A DNA stretch of 64,000 nucleotides. Source: Plectosphaerella cucumerina (lineage: Eukaryota > Ascomycota > Sordariomycetes > Glomerellales > Plectosphaerellaceae). The notes under the pieces are model-generated. The model made no database searches, was not told the DNA's origin, and worked only from the letters and a program-made list of their open reading frames with translations. This document shows positions 55,352 to 64,000 of this stretch, piece by piece (the first letter of the stretch is position 1; each line of letters opens with the position of its first letter). Location: assembly GCA_020746995.1 (NCBI GenBank), contig JAGPXD010000004.1, positions 4,836,001-4,900,000 of the forward strand, in the 5' to 3' direction. The position numbers and the translations under genes are program-made.

Positions 55352-56155
55352 GTGAAAGACCTGTCATGGCATTTGTATGTATGATCTCAGTACAGTTCTT
55401 GAGATAATTATGTCTTCTGTGAAGTGCTCTGTGAAGAATGATGGAATTTATACCGGTGAACCTCTGAAAATGGTGCTGCCTACCGAATGGACGAGATGTC
55501 ATCTTATTTCCCAGCAGTTCAGGATCTCAGGATTGGCGTTTGCTTCCCTCGCGAGTAGACCCTTGCAATGAGCCAAGTTCCAGCTTACGAGCAGGACACC
55601 CCTGCCGACGCTTACTGTTGCCTGGTGGTATTTAGACGAGAGAATGTCGAAAGCGAAAAGGGCGCGGGGAACTACGGGTCATCTCGTACCTTGACCTATG
55701 TGAATACCTTCATTCTCCTCATCCGGCAGGCCCCCAGTCATATGCATATAGGTTTCACGGGCGACATGAGTGCTGTGACTGGGAAAATAGACTGGAGGAG
55801 CTGCGCGATTTCGCAACCTTGTGGATCCGCCAGTCCTCACCCCTACCCAAGGGCTGTCCCGATGGCTCTGTCCCCGCCGTAGGCCAGCCTGAGCTGATGA
55901 TCTAGAGAACACCCAAGGAAGGCATTGGATTGGATCGAAGCCAGTCATGGGTCGTGGGGAGTTGATGCAGGCATACCTAGGTAGTCTAGTACAACATGTA
56001 CAGAACTCATCAGCTCATCAACCATGACGGAAATATTCCTGAAGGGGCGTTGAAAAGTACTTAAGGGGATCATGTCCCATCAATTCTATCGCTTCGTTCC
56101 TCTCATCATCAGCACTTCCACTCTTCCAACACATCTGACTTCACCCATCTCCATC
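55352..56155. other. Intergenic region, 0.8 kb
   Basis: The right boundary of the metabolic cluster. It contains the 3' UTR of the monooxygenase and the promoter of the secreted-protein gene. No other feature seen. Confidence 0.5.
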
Positions 56156-56760
56156 ATGCATCTTCTCAATACGCTCGTCACAACAACTTCAGCCTTTACG
56201 GTAGCCGTCAGTGCCGTCGCTATTCCCAACGTGGATGTGGACGCTTCCCTGGCCATCGATGACGAGCCTCCTCTGACCTCCGGAGAGGTCGAGGCCATTC
56301 TCGAGAAGCGGGAGGATGCCATGTTCACCATCGGTTACGCACTTTGCAGCTGGACCATCATCGGCCCCGTGCCCACTGGCGGGTCCAGGGAGACCATGTT
56401 CTTCTGGCCCGGTCAATACGACGTCGGATGCGTCGAGTACGACAAATCTCCACAGGACAACGTAAGTACCTAGGCTGCGTTGTCGTCTGCCTGAACGATT
56501 GCTGACAGCCTGGACCTCAGTACAATTCCGACGGCCACGTCGATTATTTCAAAGCCAAAGTCTGCAATGTCCCCGTCAACTTCTACTTGAAGAATGGAAA
56601 CTACGACTTCTACCGCATCGACAACTCAGCCCTCATGGGAACCTGCTACCCGTATAAGGGCGCATTGCGTGCCTGCATGAACATTGGATTCGGCAGCTGC
56701 GCTGTGCGGGCTCGTTGGAGATGCTACTACTCCTTCAACGCAAACGTCCAGCGCGCCTGA
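56156..56760 (+). CDS. Secreted cysteine-containing protein, unknown family
   Basis: Predicted 181-aa secreted protein. Exons 56156..56461 and 56521..56760, phase 0. An in-frame ATG lies 28 codons upstream, but the chosen one gives a proper signal peptide (MHLLNTLVTTTSAFTVAVSA). An acidic propeptide follows (DVDASLAIDDEPPLTSGEVE) and a Lys-Arg site near residue 54 (ILEKRED) that a Kex2-type protease could cut. The mature domain has about seven cysteines (for example ALCSW, YDVGCVEY, AKVCNV, GTCYPYKGALRACMNIGF, SCAVR, WRCYY), many aromatics and a C-terminal YSFNANVQRA. The architecture is effector- or killer-like, but I do not recognise the family. Confidence 0.78.
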
Positions 56761-57032
56761 AGTGCCTTGTCGGAGTTAAAGCGGCGCACACTGTTACTTG
56801 AAGGGGATACAAGATTGGAGGGACGATGCAGAATCAACGGGCCGGATTAGCAGCTGGGTCTACCACCCGGTGTTGTATCAGTTTTGCCGCTTTAATGTTG
56901 GCCTACCCGGAGCAGATAGGCTGCCAAACACGCTAAGATTTGCGACTTGCGACCGGGCCGGTGACAGGATTGACAACATGCCCAACCCCGTTCCTCAGCC
57001 GTCATCCCCGCTCTGCCACGAGAGCAACTCGC

Positions 57033-59033
57033 ATGGATACGCAGTCCACGATGCAAAGGCGACGCCTGCGAGGTGCCTGCTTGCAGTGCGCCCGGAAGAA
57101 GCGAAAAGTACGTTCACTGGCCATTCGCGATGCCTGCGGTGGTACATGCTGACCTGACACCCGCGCACAGTGTGACCACAAGCAGCCGCAATGCTCGCAG
57201 TGCTTGAGGCACGGGCAAACATGCGAGCTGCAGACATTCAAGCTGTCTACGCCGTTCAAGTTCAGCTCAAGGCACACCACTGCTGGCCCAGAAAGCTCAG
57301 ACTCCCAGTCTTCATCGACAAGGTCCCTGCCTACGCCACATCCTCAATCTCAGGCCTCGGTGACAGGACCAGATCTGCCAGGATGTGATCCGGTCCCGGC
57401 TGTACCGAGTTCCTTGGCCCAGACGAGCTCGACTCCGCCAGGGGCGACTTTCATGGATTCGGTGAGAGAAGCATCATCTCCCTGCAGCGACAGCAGTGTT
57501 CTGGCCCCCAACGGCGGCTCTGGGCAATCGATGATGATGACTGGCGATGACGACGATGGCAATGTTGAAGACATTGACGAGCCACCGACCATGGCCCTGC
57601 TTGCTCCCGATCTCTACCTCGACGTGCCGGAACTTCCCTTAGAACTCAACACCGTTCCTGGCGCGGCGGTCTCGATGAGGGACCTCAACGGGGTTGCCGC
57701 CCTCGATGCGCTGCTTGATCTTCCCTTTGATCAACTCTACTGCCCGATGCCCTGGCCGGCCGACATGATGGTCTCGTCCGAACGTCGGTTCCTCTGGCAG
57801 TACTTCCTCACCATTGTGGAAGCAGACTTCCTATGTCTCGACTGGGACGACGTGGGGCACTACTACGGCTTTCAGCAGCCCTACGTCACGACCTTGCCGC
57901 AGATGGCGCTGTCAAACGATGCCCTTCGCAGTACTATCTTCTGCTTCGCCGCGTCGCAATACGAGCTTCGTCATGGACGGGCCGACTTTGCAAGGACAAA
58001 ACGCATCGCTGGCTCGGAAGCCGCAACGGCCCTCAGACTTCAGGTCACGCAGGGGGCAGACGAAGCAAACTTGCTCTCCATGATCAGCGCGGCTACTCTG
58101 CTCCAGTACTTCGGCACCGAGCGCCACGACTACCTGACCCTCGCCGCACGGCTCGTTCTCCAGTACCTATCGAGGCCGAAACCAAATTCAGAAGCAAGCA
58201 CGCCCTTTTCAGAGATACCGCTGACTGAGTTCCGATGGTCCATCATATCGACCTTGTGCTCCCTTCACCAGCCGAACGTCGCACTCGGCACCGAGCTGTG
58301 CCGCATGATCGAGATGGACGGGAACGAGATCAAGAAGAACTACTCGAGCGCCTTCCAATACTGGGTCAGCCATCCGATCTACTCCTTCTCGCCCCGCTTG
58401 GTGAACCCGCTGCTTCGGATAGGAGGGCTGTTGGAAACGCAGCTACTGCAGCTCCAGGACCTCGAGGCACTACCCGGCCCGTCCTGGACGGCCAGAGTTG
58501 ACGAAGCGGAGGACTTGCTGCTGCAGGCCCAGGACTGCGACGTGAACGCCTCGAACTCGGTACTCGGCACAGCCGATCCGGTTGCGGTGATCGCACTCAA
58601 CGCTTCCATGTACGCCGCCGCAGCCATACTGCTCTACGCGCGCCTTCACGGTCTCCCAGCCACCGCGCCGTTCATCCGTCGGCAGACACAGATCGTTACA
58701 GACGAGATTGCAAAGATTCCCCCGGACTCGCGCGTCTCCTTTGCCCTCGTTTTCCCTCTTTTCGTCGCGGGGTGCGAGGCCGTGGAGCAGCAGATGAGAA
58801 ATATCATCATAGACCGGCTGCGCGAGCCTGGAGGGGTGACCTACATTCGAGGTGACCTCGTTGGCGCGCTGCACCATATTTGGGAGATCAGGGACCTCGA
58901 ACCCGGCTTACCGTGGCCACACTGGGTTGCTAAGGGTGAGTGCCATAGATCCTCATTCTCCTTTCCCCTCGAGCGACGTGCCTAACTCCTATTTCCAGTG
59001 GACTCTTGCTACCGAATCAGCTGCTTATTTTGA
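57033..59033 (+). CDS. Zn2Cys6 transcription factor
   Basis: Predicted 624-aa nuclear regulator. Exons 57033..57107, 57171..58935 and 58999..59033. The zinc cluster begins GACLQCARKKRK. Intron 1 lies exactly before the third cysteine, and CDHKQPQCSQCLRHGQTC completes it. A Ser/Pro-rich linker with an acidic run (TGDDDDGNVEDIDE) follows, then a helical ARCA / Fungal_trans_2-type domain: SERRFLWQYFLTIVEADFLC, LPQMALSNDALRSTIFCFAA, FRWSIISTLCSLHQPNVALG and SRVSFALVFPLFVAGCEAVE. The last exon adds just VDSCYRISCLF; without splicing a different 10-residue end results. It converges on the copper amine oxidase gene, 160 bp between stops, and may control it. The assignment is firm, the target is not known. 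Confidence 0.88.
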
Positions 59034-59193
59034 GTCGGTATTGTAGCTGTTTTCGTTGAGGTCTGGGCTTTTAAGAGGGGCATTTGATGGCTTTGTACAT
59101 TCACACATCTTAAACTGTGTCTATCTATTTCCAGTGTATTTGCCGAACCTATCTTACTTTCCCCAGCCCGGTGGAAGACAAGACACATGAATT

Positions 59194-61494
59194 CTACAGT
59201 TTCGGCTGCGCACAGCACCCATTCGTCAGTTTCGACTCGTTGTTCTTGCTGCTAGGAACGTCAATGGCGGGGTTTTCCGTGAAGAAGTCCACGGGAGATA
59301 TGTGCAGCTCCATAATCTCAACGGGCCTATGCTCTGTCAGTTACTCTGTCGAATTCACAACGGAAATTAGGGAAACTTACATCACCGGCCAGTCCTCCAC
59401 CCTGGGGTTGTGTGTCAGGCCGAAGCAGCTCCAGAGCACCACGTCTTCTTGCAACAGGTCGTCGTTACGAGCCACCATGTCGGCCACGCCGCCCGCCTCA
59501 ACTTTGCTGGAGAGTGGATAGTCTCCTGCGGCGTACAGCTCGCCGTCGCGGTACTTTGTCACCCAGAGGTGATGCTTTGCGAAAAAAGCCCGTCGAGCCT
59601 GCGTGCTCGCCGGGTCGGCAAGAATCCTCTGCGTCGGCGGAGGATTGATCTTAAAGCCGACGGGTCGGCCAGACACAGGGTTCTTCTTGTCAAGGTTCTG
59701 GATTTTGAAGATACGGTTGGTATCAGGACAGGCATCAACACCGGTTGAGGTGAGTAGTGGTGTGTCTCTGACTTCGTAGAGGTTGCCGTAGGGGTTTGTG
59801 CGGGCGTCAATCCGGAGGGGTATCGAGTCGTTCTGGACAACGGTATTCTTGTGCCCATCAACAGCAGGGTCAATTCGCACGCAGAAGATGTGTTGGTGGT
59901 TCTGGGCGAGCGCTCCAGGGCTCACCACCGTACCCCATGGTGCGGTCTTACCAGCATCAATATTGACCACGGACACGATACCCGTAGCCCTGGTTTCAAC
60001 GTTGATAGCTCCTGTCTGATCAAACTTGTACTGGGGGATGTCAGAGGATGGCCATGTCATGGGGAAAATACAACTGGGGGCGTACGTTGAAGATGTACTC
60101 ATAGTTCGCCAGGGTGATGATGAACTGGACGACGAGCTCGCGGCGACGGACGGTGACTGCCCGACCCGTTCGCCAGTTCGTATGCTTCCAGCCGATGCCG
60201 TTGTCTTGCTCGTGAAGGCAGATGACCCGTGATGCCTTTTCCGGGGTTCCCTCGTGATCAACCAGCACGCCATCAAAGTACTACTGTTGGTCAGAAGGTG
60301 CTGAAGCTGATCATGTACTGGAGAGATCGTACCTTGATAACGCCTAGACAATCACAGCCCAAGTCGAGACTATTCACTGCATGTCCGATGCCGCCATCGC
60401 CGAAGTCGAACGCCTGTTTTCGCTGGAAAGGTGGGCGAGGATCCGCATATGGGACAGTCTGTGATCGTCAGAGAAGTTCGGAACACATGTGCGGCGAAAG
60501 CACGTACCATTTCACTAATTGAAAGACGATACAGCACGCTTCGTCCATCGAAATGAACGTCGTGGATGACAGCGCCTTCGCGCGGGTTGAAGCTCACCCG
60601 GAAACGCCACTTCTGCCACTCAATGAGACTCTCGTCCGTGACGGCGAAACTGGGTCCCTCGGGCTGGATGACGCTCAGCGGCTTCAGGTCCTTGCGTGTG
60701 CCTCTCGGTAGTAGCTCGGGGACGTACTCGGCGGGCTCGCAGTGGTCAATGATGGACCCGGTGCGCGGTCCCAGCGGTATGAGACTGTCACCCGCACCGC
60801 CCGTGGCGAGTTCGTCGATGCGCACAATCTCGCGCTTTTCAAAGTCCATGACTGGGATAACAGGAAGGGGATATGCGTAGAAGTTGGAATCCGGGTTTTG
60901 ACTCCGGGTATCAATGGCATACACCAGACCCTGGAAGTACCTTCGGACGTTTCCAGGCTGGTCCATGCCGCCGTAGGGCCAAGGCTCGATCACCACGTCG
61001 AAACCTTCGGGGAGCCTGAACTGGGCGATCCTGTCTTGGAACAGTTTTGAGTTCTTGCACTTGTCAACTAGGATATCAAACTCCCATCTGCCAGCCGTCA
61101 GCTCGTTCCCGTGCTCCACAAAAAGTAAGGGGGGGAGAGGCACGGACGTGCTGAGGCCAGCGAGGAATTCCGTCCCCACGACCGTCTTCTTCACCACCTG
61201 ACCTCGGTTCAAATCGACAGTGGCCTCGACCTCATCCGCCTTCCGGTCAGGCGCCTGATGAGCGCGAACATAATGGACAGCCGCCAGACGGGGAGGCCGG
61301 GGAGAGTCAGGCAGCAGCTTCCCCGAGTGTTCGAGAGCGAGGAATGGGACGAGCAATGCTTTCTCTGGCTCCTCCCGGAAGATCATGCGGAATTGAATGA
61401 CCTCGGCGGGTGACGAGCGGAGGATAATGTCTCTCGCCTGCTTTGTCTCCGCCTCGGTGAGGGAGGAAAGCGGATGTGGTGTGCGATGAGCCAT
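59194..61494 (-). CDS. Copper amine oxidase (TPQ-dependent)
   Basis: Oxidises primary amines to aldehydes with release of ammonia and hydrogen peroxide. Exons complement(59194..59326, 59381..60030, 60086..60280, 60333..60458, 60508..61494) give 696 aa, the family's normal length. The topaquinone precursor is Tyr431 in TLANYEYIFN. Copper ligands are His481 and His483 in ALAQNHQHIFC, and His643 in GLTHNPRVEDWPVM. The VPYADPRPPFQRKQAFDFGD and FGDGGIGHAVNSLDLGCDCL blocks before the active site are also typical. No signal peptide is present. The C-terminus ends CCAQPKL, whose final PKL resembles a weak peroxisomal signal, and several fungal amine oxidases are peroxisomal. It is complete and undisrupted. 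The tandem amidohydrolase may release or process related amines/amides. Confidence 0.95.
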
Positions 61495-62232
61495 GATGAT
61501 GAGCGGAGGTAGTAGTCTTGCTGAACTTCCGAATCAGTTCGATGAGATGCGCACATGGCATGGAGATTTCGTTGCAAAAGCGCCTTCACTTTATTCATAC
61601 GCCAACCAACCCAGAAGTCTCAACCCAAAGTGACATCTCCAGAAACCAGACCGGGCCGGTCGGTGTGCATTTTCGTACGTAAAAGTCCGATAAGACAAGG
61701 GGTCACATTGGCACAGAGGCCCAAAGAGGAAATGTTACCGCAGCCTAAGGGGTGGATCGCCGGACAACGGCAGACGCCCTTACCCCCGGACTTCGGCGCT
61801 CTTGGCATATGGGGTACTTCCAAGTTCGCCTGACGATAAGCGTATGTGGAAGGTCACCTATGTCCTGATATCTGACATTCGATTGACGGTCAAGCCATCA
61901 TTGTCCCGGTCTCGCTGATTGCGGTATCCATTGAAATGGCGATGTGCGAAGCCGATGGCCGGCAACAGGAAAAGGGGGCTGGCTGATCCCGAGGCTCCCG
62001 GCCACCGGCCTGGCATGGAAGCTATCACCGGCTTGATCTATGAAGCGATGAATACCTAGACAAGATGTCTACCTCATGTTGTCGAATACCAAGAAATCAC
62101 ACATGTGTTGGAACCCTGGTGACTGCTAAGCCCGATGTTACATGTGTTCTTCTACTTCGTTGGTGGTCAAACGAGGAAGGGGGATTTGCGGACAAGACAT
62201 TTGCACCTCTTTTGATTCATCTAGGTACCTTC
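61495..62232. other. Intergenic region between amine oxidase and amidohydrolase genes
   Basis: A 738-bp stretch carrying the amine oxidase promoter and the 3' end of the amidohydrolase transcript. No gene seen. Confidence 0.5.
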
Positions 62233-64000
62233 CTAATGCTTTGAAATCTCCGATATTCCATGAACGCATGCATTGCGGACCGAAAGCCGCTGGACGGCCT
62301 CCACACCCTGCCTCGAAAGTGAATGCCCCTGAATGCCCCCGACGCTCTTCTTTTCCATCCTCCGGTCCAGCGTCCCGTTGTTCGGGAATTTGGGCGCGAC
62401 GCCATTGCCAAAGTCGACGCCGTCGGCAATGAACATCACCTCGCCGCCCACCATGGTCAGCAGAGTCTTCTGGCGCGCGATCTCCTCTTCTGGAACCTCA
62501 AAGTAGTTCGACTGCAGGACCACCACGTCGGCCAACTTGCCCACCTCGAGGGAACCAATGTGCTTATCGGCGCGCAGGAACCGGGCGGCTTCGATGGTGA
62601 TGGCTCGTATGGCCTGCTCCCGTGTGAGCTTCAAGCCGACCAGGCCGGGACCGTCGTACGGAGCACCGGCGGAGGCGGGAGAGTTTGGGTTCGTGGGGTC
62701 GCCGGAGCGCGTCACGCCCACTTTGATAGCCAGCCACTCGTCGAGGGGGTCAATCTAGGAGGTTGAAGTTAGCAGTACTTCCGCGGTTTTCACGGCGCCC
62801 ACTTACCGGCCAATCACTCCCGTAGACAACAGGCCTGCCAAATTTGGCAATATCTCCAAATGCCTGGAGGTAGTTGGAGCGGACCGGACCCATACTGTTG
62901 AGGGTGTTGGGAGTCCAGACCGAACTGGCCTGAGACCACTGGAACTGCATGATTGGATCCGCCTTGAGTTCCGCGAAACGAGCCCAGTCGTTCGGGTCTG
63001 TCACCTCGTTATGGGCCAGTCCAATCCTGTAGTTGAAATCGTCTCCGTGCTTCTCGCGAAAGTTCTGGATCGAGTCGAGCGCGACACGGACGGCCAGGTC
63101 CCCGTCAACATGGATCTGAGCGTCAATATTCTTGAGGATCAGTTCCTCAAGCATGGCACTGAGGATCTCTGTCGACCAGTACGGATCCGGTCGTGACGCG
63201 GGGTTGGGGGCCCAGGTCGAGGTGTTGCCCACGGGCAGGAAATACGGCTCGATCATTGCACCGGTGTTTGCAGGGTACAAGATGACACCGTCGACATAAA
63301 TCTTGACGGCTTGCCACTTGAGCGTAGGAACGGGACCCAGCTCGGCGGGGTCGTTCCAACGGGCAGTGGTCTTCTCGACCTCGTCTGCAAGTGCGCCCAC
63401 TGCAGCCGTCGAGTTGGGCGCGTTGATGCCCCAGTCGAACCATCCACGCGCACTGAGACCTCCATCTTTCTGGACGGTTGCAAAAGTCTCGGCAACGGAC
63501 GTTCCGGCATTGGCATCCTGAAATGACGTGACGCCTTGTTCACGCAGCAGCTTCAACGCCGCTTTGGCAAACTCGACGTTATCCTCTGCCGTGGGTGGAA
63601 GCGGCCCGGAGAGCAAACCGGCAGAGTTGTCCTGGAGGACGCCCGACGGCTCTTGGCTTCCTGGAAGGCGCTCAATGACACCTCCTGGGGGGTTGGGGGA
63701 AGATGATGTGATCTGAGAGGCCGTCAGAGCAGCCGAGTTAACCCAGAAACTGTGGTTATCGGCAGCCACAGCTAGGATGGGCCGATCCGTCTTGAGGCTG
63801 TCGAGCTCCTTCTTCGTGACGCCGCCAGAGTCTTCGGTGAGCTTGTACCAGTCCAAGGCAACGACCTCGAGCCAGTCATTACTCGTCTTGTCCTTGTCGG
63901 CGTCGAGGCAGCCTTGGATGTGTGCGAGGACATCTTTAAGTCCCAGGGGCTGGTAGTTCAAGTTGCATTTGAGAAGGTTGGCGCCGCCTCGAACGACGTG
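62233..64000 (-). CDS. Amidohydrolase family 3 (YtcJ-like), N-terminus cut by window edge
   Basis: Predicted metal-dependent hydrolase of the amidohydrolase superfamily, acting on C-N bonds. Visible exons complement(62233..62754, 62808..64000). The intron has a GTAAGT donor and joins in phase 0 inside the conserved GSDWP / IDPLDEWLAI. The first visible residues HVVRGGANLLKCNLNYQPLG are typical of the region just after the metal-site histidines in YtcJ-type proteins. Other family segments are AADNHSFWVNSAALTASQIT, LREQGVTSFQDANAG, VKIYVDGVILYPANTGAMIE, DAQIHVDGDLAVRVALDSIQ, YRIGLAHNEVTDPND and GSLEVGKLADVVVLQSNYFE. The start codon and any signal peptide lie beyond 64000. The last ~25 codons look unusual (SRQGVEAVQRLSVRNACVHG), so the true C-terminus may differ. 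Confidence 0.88.

Noticed and set aside
1..64000. tRNA, rRNA, CRISPR, transposase or viral genes
   Set aside because: No TPsiC-like arm with matching cloverleaf, repeat-spacer array or mobile-element protein was recognised by eye. A tRNAscan or repeat search was not possible, so small RNA genes could be missed.

Overview
The window is nuclear DNA from a filamentous ascomycete (Pezizomycotina, probably a Sordariomycete; genus not determinable here). The evidence is short GT-AG introns of about 50-90 nt with CTNAC branch sites, four Zn2Cys6 regulators, a HET-domain protein, small secreted proteins, and fungal versions of PEX5, PXMP4 and LSM6. I assigned exons by hand from splice signals, reading frame and family resemblance, so all boundaries are predictions.

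Layout. 1-11.5 kb: a Zn2Cys6 regulator (cut by the left edge) and a bHLH regulator lie head to head across 8.9 kb without a recognisable gene. 12.4-13.4 kb: a two-RRM protein with a mitochondrial-type presequence whose start codon is split by an intron. 14.4-17.6 kb: a divergent SDR / Zn2Cys6 pair, both apparently frameshifted. 18-28.4 kb: a housekeeping block (GFA-domain protein, PEX5, PXMP4, small secreted protein, conserved unknown, LSM6, methyltransferase, one-pass membrane protein). 30-31.1 kb: a secreted protein of bacterial solute-binding-protein type.

31.4-44.3 kb is an accessory block: a large GH55-type glucanase with a long C-terminal extension, a HET protein, a tiny secreted protein, a decayed HELMH metallopeptidase, a KP4-like killer-toxin-family protein and a degenerate hypothetical. 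It includes a diverged tandem duplication and an AT-rich array of TCCTAGGA-like palindromes. Five genes between 14 and 41.4 kb (two in the 14.4-17.6 kb pair, three here) need 1-2 nt shifts to restore their families, while neighbouring housekeeping genes are clean. That means either real decay or local consensus errors.

44.8-55.4 kb looks like a small metabolic cluster: two classical SDRs, an extended-SDR reductase, a Baeyer-Villiger-type monooxygenase with the exact fingerprint, a SurE-type phosphatase and its own Zn2Cys6 regulator, with no PKS, NRPS or terpene synthase in view. A near-palindrome built on AGCCGAC lies between SurE and an SDR, and its right-arm decamer recurs just upstream of the monooxygenase. 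56-64 kb: a secreted cysteine-containing protein, another Zn2Cys6 regulator, a complete copper amine oxidase and an amidohydrolase cut by the right edge. The last two suggest amine/amide catabolism.

I recognised no tRNA, rRNA, CRISPR array, transposase or viral gene.
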